Shown: positions 1 to 10,959 of the stretch, piece after piece
Layout: every line of letters begins with the position of its first letter
Numbering within the stretch: the first letter of the stretch is position 1
Assembly (NCBI GenBank): GCA_948567375.1
Contig: OX419760.1
Coordinates: 21,080,001-21,144,000, forward strand
Origin: Lunularia cruciata
Taxonomy: Eukaryota > Streptophyta > Marchantiopsida > Lunulariales > Lunulariaceae
Reading direction: 5' to 3'
DNA: 64,000 bases
The notes under the pieces: model-generated
What the model was told of the DNA's origin: nothing
What the model saw: the letters and a program-made list of their open reading frames with translations, nothing else
Databases searched by the model: none
Position numbers and translations under genes: made by a program

Positions 1-1755
1 ATCTCCTGGACCTGAATGATCTCAAAGAGGGACTGTGAGTTTGGCCCGCACTCCTAAGACATTGGAACTGATAACTATTTAAAGTACCGACTGTGACAGT
101 AATTCTGGGGACATGCTGCGAAGTCAGTAACGGCATCAAACAGCCTCACGGAGCAGGGAGGTAAGAATCCATGGTGTAAAAGTAGTGCCTGACCTGGCCT
201 GTCCATCTCCGTTTTGTGGATGTATTGTCGTAGGTCTGTCCACTTCCACCGAGTTCTCTTACAATCGTAATGGGAAAAGCAGAGTGAACATAAAGAGTTC
301 GATGCTTCACGTCTAGATAACTTTCATGACGTGGATACGTCATAGACGTGGATACTTTCACGTTTAACTACCGCAGTCCATCATCATCCAGGGCGGGTTG
401 TGCAGGCTACTGCTTACGATGTGTCGGACTTCGTGTAGCATTTCGCGCTTTAAACCCTGATTTTCTTCATCTAGGTGTCCATGGTGATGGCCTTGAACCT
501 CTAAATGCAGCAGCATGGTCATCACTTCTCTTTTACTTGGGACTGTGTCGGGATATTCTTCGATTGGTCTACCTTCAGGATCACGATGTCACAATGTCCG
601 TGTAGATTCTCTCTTTCTGACAACATTTTTGAGAAGTTTTAAGCCCCAAATCTATGTAAATTACTGAGGGGTGTGCGGAAAAGTCCCAAGTTTTATCACT
701 AAAGAAGTGAAACTACTCAAAATCACTCTGAATAGGTCTCATAACTTGCAACACGAAGCCATAGACTCAGCGCTCTTTAAAGTCCAGAGGAACTCTTCGG
801 CACTGGTAGTTCGAACCGTTTCGAGCTCATTCTAACGTCCTAGCTCGCATCATTTTGTCAAAGTGCTTTAGTTGCACTGATCAGTTTTACACTGAGCATG
901 TGCCTTTTGTAAACTCTTAAGCACTTGAGAGGATTGTGAGTTGATCTTTCAAACGTCATTACCGATGGTTCAATCGAGAGAAAACCGAAAGTACTGGAGG
1001 ATCAACGCAAGATGGAAAGCAGTGGATTCTGCAGTAAGGACCAGGTATCCCTCTCGACGTGATTCGGTTTCTCAGGGGACGAGATATATATCGGTCCATG
1101 TATTTGAGACCTGCACCTGATAAACACTCTGAAGGATTTTCTGGATCTGTCGTTCGTATTCAGCAGTGTTCAAAAGTGCGTGTCCCGCCTGCATTAACTG
1201 GAGGCATCATAAGCTGTACTATATCGTAAGCCCCTCGGACCCAAACTGAACAGAGGTCCGTCCCCTTTGCTGTAGTTCATGTCCGTATCCGCGGTATATT
1301 AACTGAAGGGTTGTCCACTAGACCAAACCTGGAATGTTGACGCTTTGGTTCCTCTCGCATTTCAAGAAAGTTGCAAAGTGAAAGTTGAAATCAATTTGCA
1401 AACGAAAATGAGTACTCTTTTGGGGTACACATCGACTGCTTCCATACATATCAGGATTTATATCTTGATCGAAACATATCTAGTGACAACTGATTACAAG
1501 CGTTGCTTTGAGCGAGTTTATAACTTTAGTCTCAAACAAACACATGATGTCGAAGTTGCACTCGTGTCTTAACTTAAAGTTCGGAAGGATTTATGCACAT
1601 GTTCTCAAGCATATGAGATGACCTTGGGAACTGCAATACTACTACCTCGGTATCGAGGATATGAAACACAATTCAAAATAAAACTTGTTTTGTCCAGAGC
1701 TGTAGCTCGTTATCTCAATCCCAGGGCATTTCAAGAGGAAAGAAGATCAGTTGCT
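1..1755. other. no recognisable gene; unassigned left edge
   Basis: I see no convincing coding region or repeat here. Short open frames exist on both strands (for example 348-605 on plus, 85 codons), but their translations match no family I know and show no motif. Composition is more balanced than the AT-rich DNA that follows, so part may be old single-copy or heavily decayed repeat DNA. Confidence 0.4.
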
Positions 1756-1759
1756 AAAG

Positions 1760-2165
1760 TTGAACTCATCTTTGTCACGACATTTGTACATTCGAAGCTA
1801 GTTTGTTCGGACTTTGGAGTGGTAGTGTTTGTACTTATAGGTATTTTGGTAGTTATTCATAGACTATTTGTTGGTAATCCGATTCATATTAGGGCTATTG
1901 AGCACATTGTGGGATCCGTCATCACTTGTACCGTTCACACCCTCGGATGCGCCATCAGTGGTGTCGTTAGGGCTAGAGACCTAGATAGAGCAAAAGGGTA
2001 TACTTCCAAAATGTAGTTCCAAAGAGCTCACTTCTTTGATGTTCAATTTTGAGTTCTTGGCTATGGTGGACATAGGCAAACAAACGTTACTTGAAGTCTC
2101 TTAGCTGGAGAGGGTGTGGCTTGACTCTAATTAGTGCTTGATTGTGGCAGATTGTTTGCATATTG
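1760..2165 (+). repeat. diverged A-type LTR-like repeat, fragment 1
   Basis: This stretch aligns by eye with the reverse complement of 18,643-19,070 and 45,710-46,138 and, in the same orientation, with 46,490-46,823. Shared landmarks in order are a segment around 1,835-1,880 (attttggtagttattcatag), the cacttgtaccgttcacacc block near 1,925, gggctagagacctag near 1,970, the gagctcacttc block near 2,025 and the gtgtggcttgactctaat block near 2,115. It lacks a visible terminal repeat, so it is a truncated copy. An open frame across it (1,618-2,016) is probably fortuitous. Confidence 0.65.
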
Positions 2166-2169
2166 TTAA

Positions 2170-3914
2170 GTGAAAAAATCTGAATTGAATTTGATGCGGG
2201 AGAAAAAATGAATTGATTACATCAAAGAAGTGAGTGTAAGGAGAAATCAGGTCATGATTAGCTAAAATTAGTCATAGTTAAGATAGAGTGGAATTTATTT
2301 TAGAGGAGGTGAAAAAAATGAGCACCACTATTTTGTATTCTAGCATATTGGTTTGGTATTATTCTTAAGTGTTTGGCTTTGAGAAAAAAGTAGAAAACTC
2401 TTGGACACACAAACCTTTTTATTTCGGATTCTTCTATAGTCCCAGGATAGCCCATGTGAAGGGATCCTTGACTTAGTGGTTTAATCAAGATAAGACCACA
2501 TGCTTAGGAGAATATTTCTATGAGTATGGATATTCCTTTCAACTTTAAACTTTATTTGACTTTTAGCCTAATAACTTGAGTTACTCCAGTAATTAATAAC
2601 TTTGGTGTGCAACTATTTCACAAGTATATAAACTAAGGGTGAGGAGACACTCATCATCCTTTCATTTGCAACTATTTTTCCTTCATTGAGTTCTCTAGTG
2701 AGCAATAGTTTGAGTCTTGGAGTGTTAGCCTTGGAAGAGTATGATGGAGTTGGGGTTTTTTGCCTTCTTAGTCCATGGTGCGCTACTATAATAGCCATCA
2801 AAGGTTCAGCTCAAGTGAAAGGTAGGTTGACTCGCATTTTTGGTTTTGTTACCGAGACCTCTCTAAAAGGCAAGATAATATTTCATGTACAATTTTATAT
2901 TAGATAAAAGGAGACTATGAGAACTCACTTGGAAAAAACATTAGGGGAAAAAAGAGACGGTTGAACTTATGTTAGAGAACTTGGACCTATTTTTATATCA
3001 TGTAGTTCATTATTATATTTTTGAGATGATATTGCATATATTATACACTTGAGAGAAATTGGAGAGATTGTGTGAGGTGGATTCCAACTTTTGGGGATTA
3101 TGGTGATTTTGGGCAAAAACTCAAGTTTGAAATCAAGACTTGAAATTTTCATAAAAGATAGCTTGGATTATTTTTTAAGTGAGACACTTCAAATTATTGT
3201 AAGATCTGTTACATGTATTGAGATAGAAGGTTTAGAAGGTGATAGGATAAATTATTCCCGCAAATTGCATGCTCTTTGGAGTTTTGTATAGAGTTTTCCA
3301 TTTCTTCATGTTTCATTGGATTGTTTGAAACTTTTCAAGAAACTTTAGTGCATAATATTCCACTTTTTGGTCTAAGAATGAGAGAGAGATTGATCTTGCG
3401 TAGGAAATTATGAGTTTTTAAGGTAAAGGGGTGATTTTTAGACCAAATTTGAAATATGTGTTCTAAATAGAAAGGTGCTTAGGGAAAATGGCTTGATGAA
3501 GTGATCTAAAATTTTGTAAGGGAAGATGCCCTAGGATCTTGACCAGGTGTGCAAAATTTCAAAGTACTATGATATACAGATTGAGAGAATTTAGTGATAT
3601 TGTGGGGAGACATTAATTTTGGAGAGTTGAGATCTAATGCAAGAGTTGAGATCTCATGAGGAGTGTGAGAGTAACCAAAAGCATATTTGAGTGTTTAAAT
3701 TCATATTGGGAACATAAAGGGTCACCAAGAGTGAAAGTTGAGGCTATGCAAGGTTCTTAAAGGGTTTGAGGTGATTGTAGGTTGATTTGAGAAAAGAGAA
3801 TTTAGAATAGAATTTGAAGAGAGTGTTGAGAGGATCCAAAAACATACACTACTTGGAGGAAAGATTGATTCTAAGTTATTTTTATGTGGAGAGAAGAAAT
3901 ATAAAGTAAACTCA
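2170..3914. other. AT-rich unassigned DNA
   Basis: I find no gene here. The sequence is A/G-rich on the plus strand, with many gagag and gaaatt words. It may be the worn 5' leader of the plus-strand retroelement whose gag relics follow, but no LTR end, priming site or conserved protein motif is visible. Confidence 0.35.
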
Positions 3915-3920
3915 TGTCCA

Positions 3921-4112
3921 TTGATTTTTGAGAGCAAAAGATTGAGAGAAAGGAGAGGTTTTCTTGACTTGGGATTGCATGTTGGACCTTCTTCACCAAG
4001 ATTGGGAGGGAAGAGATGTAAGAACAAGGAGTTGTGTAAGGTTTGTGGAATGGAAGAACTTCCAAAAGGACATGAGTGTAATGGAGTAACAGTACTTTTG
4101 AGACTTTGGTGA
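3921..4112 (+). pseudogene. zinc-knuckle-like fragment, probable retroelement relic
   Basis: An open stretch encodes a lysine/arginine-rich segment followed by CKVCGMEELPKGHEC, a C-X2-C-X8-H-X-C pattern resembling the CCHC-type linker between gag and protease in some Ty3/gypsy polyproteins. In that setting the motif would bind nucleic acid during packaging. It lies upstream of the gag-like stretch at 4,455-4,870, the reverse of the usual order, so the two may be separate fragments. About 340 bases between them (4,113-4,454) hold nothing I can assign. The fragment could also be chance. Confidence 0.35.
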
Positions 4113-4454
4113 AAGATCTTGGAGAGAGTCTTAGTACATCTACAAAGAACCTACCACTTTCATCAGCTAGTTCTTAAGATTAATGATGGAGATAATCTTT
4201 CAACTTATAGATAAACTATCCATGAAGGTTTAGTAAATATGTATTTTTGGTTTTGATCTTGCTATAGAAATCTTGGAACAACCTAAACCTTTTTTTTCCT
4301 AGGGTGGATTACTCTCAAATGGTGTTTGTCATATATATATTCTAGTAGTTATAGAGTGAGAGAAAAGGAAAAAAATGACTGAGAGAAAAGAGAATGATAA
4401 TGAAGGGTTAAGATGGGGTAACTTCTGGTTTTCTTTGGCAAGGATAGAGAAAAT

Positions 4455-4875
4455 TTGGAGGCCTTTGTGAGATACCTCAAGAGAGCTTGCATAGGAAACA
4501 ATGACAGGAGGAAGAATGAGTGGATCTCATTATTATTGGATTTATTTGAGGATGTTTCCCTTACATGCTATGAGTCAAAATATCAAAAGGGAGAGAAGAG
4601 AGATGGGCAAGAAGAGTCTTGGGAGAGTTTGACTTTAGTACTCATTGAGAACTTCTTCTAGATGAAAGTTATGAGAGATTGATGAGTGAGGTTACCTTCC
4701 TCAAACAAGGAGATGGAGAGACAATGAGAGTTTACGTAAAAAGAGTAGAAAAGTTAAAGTCTAAGTTTCACATAGTGTTGAGGAAGAGTGTGGATGATGT
4801 GGAGACTACTATGATTGACATAGGAGCCATGATCACCAAGAATTTTGTGAGAGGTTGAGACCACAAATTAGAAAA
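4455..4875 (+). pseudogene. gag capsid-like fragment (plus-strand gypsy relic)
   Basis: Conceptual translation gives a helical, charged segment of retrotransposon gag type: WISLLLDLFEDV, then ESWESLTLVLIENFF, then after a stop and frame change FLKQGDGETMRVYVKR and KSKFHIVLRKSVDD, ending NFVRG and, after another shift, LRPQIRKQKEELL. Gag capsid domains of this kind package the element RNA. At least two frame changes and several stops make it non-functional. It is interrupted near 4,880 by a minus-strand C-type LTR, so it predates that insertion. It is not obviously related to the gag genes of A, B, C or D here. Confidence 0.5.
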
Positions 4876-4879
4876 CAAA

Positions 4880-5452
4880 AAGAAGAACTCCTAAGAGAAA
4901 ACCTAGAAGAAGAAACACAAAGCTTCACACTCAAAACTCCGATGCCCCACAGGAGCACCTTGTCTTTATTATGTAGCAAAGAGGATTCCTTCAAAGGAAA
5001 CTCCACCCTTGGATCAGATACATGGATTGGTGACATGTCAGAAAAATCTACCCTTAGATTAGTTGTATACATGGGTGACATGTTGGTTTTGGTCCTATTT
5101 GGTGGGTCAAACAAACTTTAACTAGAGGAAATCCTTAGAGAATCTTCTTGTAAGATTCTCATAATTGCATACCATTAGAAATCTCTTTCCAAGACAAACA
5201 AGTGAGGAGGGAAAGCCAATCATCATTTCCTTTGGGGTAGGAAAATGTATCTTTTTAAGGCCTAATTCATCTATTTAGGCCTCCAAAATTGGCTCTAAAG
5301 TTTTAGGTTATTTTTGGCTTTTGCCCTATTAGTAGAAGTATTTTTTTGGTGATAAATCTCTCTGATCTACTCAGTCCATCGTATATGAAATCCTTCCATA
5401 TGTTACCAAGCCAATTTTCACCTCTAGATAATATATTTAGCAATTTGTAACC
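4880..5452 (-). repeat. C-type LTR, old truncated copy (C3)
   Basis: It matches the C-family LTRs at 30,034 and 42,174 over most of its length: the gatgccccacaggagcacc block, the caaagaggattcc block, ggtgacatg twice, the aaggcctaattcat block, gccctattagtagaagt and ccatatgttaccaagcc. It has only one copy of the roughly 150-bp unit that is duplicated in the younger C LTRs. The left border is blurred (gaactcctaag in place of the TGTAATACTCC-type end). It is followed on the right by the polypurine tract and chromodomain end of the same element, so this is a 3' LTR in minus orientation. Confidence 0.8.
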
Positions 5453-5718
5453 TTCTCGCTTTTAAGATGCAACGTACTCATTGTGAAGTTGTTGCTCCAA
5501 GATTTCACTAACACTGGTGCATGGGTCAAGTTGGCTATTGGCTCTTATGTCACCTCATACAAAGGGTAATCTTTCCACTATATAAAATATTCCACACACG
5601 GATAGCAAGTACCACGGTTGCATTTATGGAAAATGCGTTCAAGTTTATATTCCACTGTTCCATCAATGAGTGTTGGACAAGGTCAAATGTTTTGGATAGA
5701 AGGAAAGTGAGGTAATCA
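5453..5718 (-). pseudogene. C-type pol 3' end with broken chromodomain (C3)
   Basis: Read on the minus strand, this gives a decayed version of the chromodomain seen at 34,733-34,915: CPTLIDGTVEYKLERIF, then a core around VEYFI and WKDYPLYEVT with stops inside, then EPIANLTHAPVLV. Chromodomains at the end of gypsy integrases are thought to steer integration towards marked chromatin. The stretch stops abruptly near 5,718, where plus-strand B-type gag begins, so everything upstream of the chromodomain is missing. Two in-frame stops in the domain rule out function. Confidence 0.7.
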
Positions 5719-5719
5719 G

Positions 5720-6549
5720 GAGGAATTACTTGGTCAATTTCAAACTATAAATGCCACCCGATCTGCATGAGATAAATTGGCAGAGTTGAAGCAGATTGGC
5801 TTTGTAAGGAGTTACATCACACAATTTTAGAACATCATCATGCAAATTCCATATATACAAGAAGGTGAAGTTCTGGATCAATTTGTGCAGGGATTGAAAG
5901 CACAAAACCAAATTGGAGATGACCATATGGGAACCACAAAACATAGAAGAAGCCATGCAATTTGTTGAGCGCTTTGATTCCTTGGTTGGGATAACTTGGT
6001 CTTGAACTCGATCTACACAAAGCCTACCAGTACACTACGCATGGGTGGAGGAACAAGCACCAATGGAGATTGATGCTATCCAACAAAGACCACTTGGTAC
6101 AATAGATAGAGAAAGATTACGAAAAAATAAAGGTTGTTTCTATGCAATGTCCACTCAAGAATGGGCGACCTTGACAAGTTGCCCATATGGAGTTTGTGAA
6201 ATAGAATGATCAAGGAAATGAGGAATCCCAATAAGAGATTTGGAGCCATCTACATGGAGCTTGATTAGTTCCAATGGGATTGAAGGCTTGACCTATGCAA
6301 GTTTGCTTCACTTGCAAGGTATGATATCTAATTGGGGTTGTAAGATTTTGGTTGATTCTGGAAGTTTAGAGAATTGCATGTCTATGAAACTAGCAAAGGA
6401 ATTGGGTATTCCTATCAAGCCAATAATTAGAAGTAGATTGATGATAGCAGATGGTAGAAATGGTTTTGCATTTCTGTACCTCACATCCTATTACTTTAAG
6501 ATTGGGAAGGAGTATTTGGAGTGTATGAGGTTTGTAGTGACACCTCTAC
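5720..6549 (+). pseudogene. B-type gag-protease fragment (B3)
   Basis: This runs parallel to the B2 gag-protease region (about 7,545-8,400) and to B1 on the minus strand. Recognisable pieces are KLAELKQIGFVRSYI, an NIIMQIPYIQEGEVLDQF segment with one stop, the linker at 6,060-6,240, and a protease with the active-site stretch [17 protein letters not shown] (D-S-G). The reading frame changes several times, and the zinc-knuckle region is largely deleted around 6,130-6,160. Homology stops inside the protease at 6,549, exactly where the B2 5' LTR begins, after the residues FVVTPL. It is a relic of a third B-family copy. Confidence 0.75.
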
Positions 6550-6902
6550 TATAACAATGTGGAGTTTAGCGACGAAGTTAGTCGGGCTTACAAAGTAGCA
6601 CATAAGACAAATTAGCCTAGAATATTCCAAAAGTATCTAGGAAGCTTCTTGGGAAGCTTCCTGGCTAGCTTAGCTTGCACCTCAAGTAAATAGCTTCTAG
6701 AAGCTTCCAATTAGCTTAGCTTGCACACCAAGTAGGCAACTTCTAGAAGGAAGCTTCTTGAGAAGCTTCTCAAGGGCCTTGTATGCTACCTATAAATACC
6801 AAAGCCAAAGCTCATGCTAGGCATTTGGAGTTTTCCCTCATTCAAGTGTCCCAATGTGAGCTTTCATTCTCCTATTTCTCTCCTCGGATTTGGTCTTTTA
6901 CA
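6550..6902 (+). repeat. B2 5' LTR with heat-shock-element-like arrays
   Basis: It starts TATAACAATGTGGAG (the 3' LTR has TGTAACAATATGGAG) and ends GGTCTTTTACA. U3 contains repeated GAAGCTTC palindromes at 6,641, 6,653, 6,750 and 6,762, a GAATATTC at 6,620 and a perfect TTC-nn-GAA-nn-TTC triplet at 6,695-6,707. A TATAAATA box follows at 6,791-6,798, placing transcription start shortly downstream. Relative to the 404-bp 3' LTR it lacks about 50 bp. The layout is that of a pol II promoter driving the element RNA. Confidence 0.9.
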
Positions 6903-6916
6903 TTGGTATTAGAGCA
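6903..6916 (+). other. B2 primer-binding site
   Basis: TTGGTATTAGAGCA follows the LTR end directly. It differs by one base from the common plant retroelement site TGGTATCAGAGC, which pairs with the 3' end of initiator tRNA-Met and primes minus-strand DNA synthesis. Confidence 0.85.
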
Positions 6917-7173
6917 AGAATGGGATGGATGGAATTTATGGACCACCAAATCCACTTCCACCAAACCATTGGGATTTTTGCATCCAAATACTACCAAAGC
7001 ATCATTTCACACAATTCATCACCTCACACTTTGGACAAGACTTTCCACATATGATCACCATATTTGAGGAACCCTTGGTACTTCTGGTTGTAACTTATGG
7101 AGAATGGTGGACGTGTTGTTTCTATGTGTTAATAAATTAGATAGATTGGGAGTGGTGTGATAGAGTAGCAACC

Positions 7174-8085
7174 ATGGCGGTAATACCCAATGTTATCCTT
7201 GCTATGCAACAACAAATCAAGCACCTTACTCAATTGTTGGATGAACAAGATCTTTGACAATAAGAGCAAGTAGAGAGAGTACTGATTTGAGAAGGAGAAG
7301 ATTGGATTAGATTCCCTAAACCCAAGGTATTTGAAGGCAAGAATCTTTTGGGTGTTGTGGAGAATTTTTTGTTTGATTGTGAATGTTATTTTGAAGCTAG
7401 CAATCTACAAGACGAGCAAAAATAGATTCTATTGGCTTCTAGCCAAATGGATGGAGTAGCAAAGCTATGGTGGAATTCCAAGTAGAGCAAGCGGAATGAC
7501 AAATTGTTGCACCAATCTTGACATGGGCAGAATTCAAGAGCGCAATAATTAGTCGGTTCTAAGCTATAAATGCCACACAAGTTGCACGGGATAAGTTGGC
7601 AGAGTTGAAACAGATTGGCTCCGTAAGAAGTTACATTACGCAGTTCCAAAACACCATCATGCAAATTCCAGATATATTGGAAGGTGAAGCTCTGGATCAA
7701 TTTGTGAGGGGCTTGAAGGCAAGAACCAAATTAGAGGTAACCATGCAAGAGCCACAACACTTGGAGGAAGCCATGCGATTGGCCAAAAGTTTTGATTCCT
7801 TGGTGGCAACAACTTGGTCTGGACCTTGACCTCCACATAGCCTACCAATACACTATACACAAGTGGATGAGCCAGCATCCATGGAGATTGATGCCATTCA
7901 ACAAAGACCACTTGGCATAGTAGATAGAGAGAAATTGCAACAAAATGGTGGTGGTTTTTATTGTTGCCAATTGGTGCATTGCATTGATGAATGTCCACTC
8001 AAGAATGGACGACCTCGACAAGTTGCCCAAGTGGAAGTCATGGAGCGGAATGATCAGGGAAATGAGGAATCCTAGTAGGAGATTT
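7174..8085 (+). pseudogene. B2 gag, with stops and frameshifts
   Basis: The start ATG at 7,174 opens MAVIPNVILAMQQQIKHL, the same beginning as B1 gag on the minus strand. A capsid-like region follows with RFPKPKVFEGKNLLG, then KLAELKQIGSVRSYITQF and IPDILEGEALDQFVRG in a changed frame. The zinc knuckle near 7,955-8,000 reads FYCCQLVHCIDEC: the first cysteine of the C-X2-C-X4-H-X4-C pattern seen in B1 (CFYCRQVGHCIAEC) is gone. Stops lie at several places after codon 25. Gag would form the virus-like particle; this copy cannot encode it. Confidence 0.8.
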
Positions 8086-8550
8086 CGAGTCACCTACTGG
8101 GAGCTGATTAGTTCTAATGGGATTGAAGGCTCATATCATACCTATGCAAGTTTGCTTCACTTGCAAGGTATGATATCTAATCAGGGTTGTAGGATTTTGG
8201 TTGATTGTGGAAGTTTAGAGAATTGCATGTCTATGCAAGTAGCAAAGGAATTGGGTATTCCTATCAATCTAGTGATTGGAAGTAGTTTGATGATGGCGGA
8301 TGGTAGAAAGGGTTTTGCATTCTGCACCTCGCATCCTGTTACCTTCAAGATTGGGAAGGAGTATTTGGAGTGTATGAGGTTTGTAGTGGCACCTCTACAC
8401 TATGATATCATTCTGGATCTACCTTGGCTTGAACGTCATAAGGTTCAATTTGATTGGAACCGACGCCAAGTTCAAGTACAACACCAAGGTAGAAATTTCT
8501 GATTAGGTTGTCTAGCACCTCTGAGTAAGACACCTAAGAATAGTCAATCC
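8086..8550 (+). pseudogene. B2 aspartic protease region
   Basis: An open frame through 8,502 carries the retropepsin core CRILVDCGSLENCMSM and the later hydrophobic [15 protein letters not shown] block. The active-site triplet is D-C-G here, while B1 and B3 have D-S-G, so the copy is probably inactive. The protease would cut the gag-pol polyprotein. After GRNF the frame stops, and near 8,560 the sequence jumps straight to the middle of RT, a deletion relative to B1. Confidence 0.8.
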
Positions 8551-8555
8551 CAAGA

Positions 8556-9590
8556 CCGGTACTGTTTGTTCCAAAGAAGGATGGAGGACTTCATTTCTGT
8601 ATTGATTATCATGGGCTCAATAAGCAAACTGTGAAGAATGCATATCTCTTGCCTCGGATCGATGACTTGCTTGATCAACTAAGTGGAGCATGCTACTTTT
8701 CCAAGTTGGATCTTTGCAGTGGCTATTGGAAAATTCCCATTGAGAGAGAGGATGTGCAAAAGACTACCTTTCATACAAGGTATGGGCATTTTGAGTAGAG
8801 AGTTCTACCTTTCGGACTCACTAATGCTCCTCCAGTCTTCATGGATCAGATGCATCAAGTATTGGATGGACTATTGGATCGGTCCGTGGTGGTGTTCTTA
8901 GATGATATCTTAATTTATAGTAAGATAGAGGTAGAACACATGAATCATGTGCAAGAAGTCTTAAGACGACTATGACAATGGAAATTTTACTGCAAGAAGT
9001 CAAAGTGTGCCTTTTGGCAGAAGGAGGTTACCTTCTTGGGTCATAAAATCTCATCAGAGGAGATCAAGATGGAAGAAGAGAAGATCAAGGCCAGTACTGA
9101 TTGGCCTATCCCGAAGGATGCTACAGAAGTACGGGCATTCAATGGATTGGCCAACCTTTACCAACAATTCATCCATTATTATGCTCATGTGGCTGCACCA
9201 TTGACTGACCTCTTGGGAAAGAACTCGAGCTTCTAGTGGACCACCAAGCATGAAGAAGCATTCCAGAAGTTAAAGCATATTGTGTCTTCAAGACCCATTC
9301 TTCAACCATATGATCCTCAACTACCTTGTGTGGTTGATTTTGATGCTTCTAACTTTGCAATTGGAGCCGTGCTATAACAAGAATTCCCATATGGACTCCA
9401 TCCTATTGCCTTTGTGTCTTGCCAACTCAATACGGCTCAACAAAACTACTCTACTTGAGATCAAGAACAACTTGCAATGGTATACGCCACCAAGGTATGG
9501 AGGCATTACCTCTTGGGGAAACAAGTGATCATGCAAACTGATCACAAACCATTGTTGCAGACCTTACATTGGAACACATAGAGAGTCAAC
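8556..9590 (+). pseudogene. B2 reverse transcriptase-RNase H, N-terminus deleted
   Basis: It begins at [20 protein letters not shown], continues with [13 protein letters not shown], then after a TAG at 8,796-8,798 with [11 protein letters not shown] and the catalytic [12 protein letters not shown] (YxDD-type motif). The RNase H region follows: ASTDWPIPKDATEVRAFNGL, then DFDASNFAIGAVL and a QTDHKPLLQ block near 9,535-9,560. Several stops are scattered through it (8,974, 9,235 and about 9,375). RT copies the RNA and RNase H removes it. Residues before the first conserved RT block are lost with the upstream deletion. Confidence 0.85.
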
Positions 9591-9594
9591 ATCA

Positions 9595-10850
9595 TCGATG
9601 GGAGGAACAACTCCAACTGTATGATATCAAACTTGAGTACAAACCAGGTCGGTTCCATGTCATTCCTGATACTTTATCAGGACGACCTAATTTGAAGTCT
9701 CTTCCTCTCATCACAACAACAATTTCAATGGTGTCAGTTGACTCCAAGGTCCAAAACGAGTTTCAGTCAGCTTTACACCAAGATCTCTTCTTCCAAATGA
9801 TACATGATCACCTTACGGCATGCAATAAGGAGTACAACACCTTCTCTATCAAGGAAGGCCTTTTATTCCACGAGGACTAGATCTATGTTCCAGCTAAAGG
9901 TGATCTTTGACTTGTGTGCCTTCAAGAAACCCATGATTTACCCATCACGGGTCACATGGGTGAGGACAAGAACTTGAGTACCCTCCAATGTCAATGGTGG
10001 TGGCCCAACATGATACAAGATGTTTGAGAATTTGTCCGATTGTGTGAGAGCTGCCAACGTAACAAGGCCAACAACCAGAAGCCAAGTGGACTCCTTCAAC
10101 CACTTGCCATTCCATCCGCTTGCTAGGAGCATGTGAGCTTGGATCTCATCACATTCTTGCCAAAGACAAAACAAGGACAAACCACAATCATGGTGTTTGT
10201 GGATAAGCTTAGTAAGAAAATCCACTTGGCACCAACCTATAATACCATGGATGCCCCAACCTTAGCACAAATCTACTTCAACAATGTCTTCAAGCATCAT
10301 GGGATGCCACGTGTAATCATCTTTGACCGTGATCCTTGATTTACCGGGAAGTTTTGGCAAGCACTCTTCCAAATACTTGACACCAAGCTTGCTTTGTCCA
10401 TGGCCTATCATCCTCAAACTAATGGAAAAACCAAATGTGCAAATCGTACATTGGAGGATATGTTGCATGCCTTTGTCAATGTCCACCATACCAATTGGGA
10501 TGAATGTCTTGCTGCTGCAAAATTTGCCTACAACAATTCAAAACAGTCAAACACCGGATTTCCTCCTTTCTTTCTCAATTTTGGCCAAGATCCGCTTGTT
10601 CTAGATTCTCTTCTTGCTCCTTATCCATCTTAGATTCCTCATACTTCTACATTCTTGACCACTATATCCCAATCTCCCCAACAAGCCAAGTCTCACCTCC
10701 TTGTTGCTCAAACCGCCAAAAAAATTATGCAAACCACCATCGTTGTGATCTCACCTTTGAAATTGGTGATAAAGTCATGTTATCCTCTAGTAACCTCCCT
10801 CTCCCAATTGATACCCAAGTTTGTAAACTTGCCCTAATTGGATAGGACCC
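9595..10850 (+). pseudogene. B2 integrase (H2C2 zinc finger and core)
   Basis: The HHCC finger region reads HDLPITGHMGEDK through CESCQRNKANNQ (9,930-10,075). The catalytic core holds SLDLITFLPKTKQG (first Asp) and IFDRDP (second Asp). An in-frame TGA follows at 10,337-10,339. The glutamate expected 35 residues after the second Asp is a lysine (codon 10,433-10,435, within NGKTKCANRTLED). B1 has the same stop and the same lysine, so the defect is shared. Integrase would insert the cDNA into chromosomes. The C-terminal part ([16 protein letters not shown]) is recognisable in a shifted frame. Confidence 0.85.
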
Positions 10851-10959
10851 TTTGATATCACCCAAATTGTCTCTCCTATTGCTTATAGACTTGCCTTACC
10901 TTGTCACATGCATATCCATCCTATCTTTCATGTTTCCAAGTTGAAACCCTTTGTTCCTA

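Noticed and set aside
348-605. 85-codon plus-strand frame read as a gene
   Set aside because: No motif, no recognisable homologue and an opposite-strand frame of similar length beside it; nothing supports coding.
790-850. ggtagttcgaaccg as a tRNA T-arm
   Set aside because: No acceptor stem, D-arm or anticodon arm can be formed at the right distances on either strand.
1618-2016. 132-codon frame read as a membrane protein gene
   Set aside because: It lies within the A-type LTR-like repeat, whose other copies do not keep the frame open.
6640-6770. repeated gaagcttc words as a CRISPR-like array
   Set aside because: Plant context, irregular spacing, palindromic units in an LTR promoter; they fit heat-shock-type elements or simple unit expansion.
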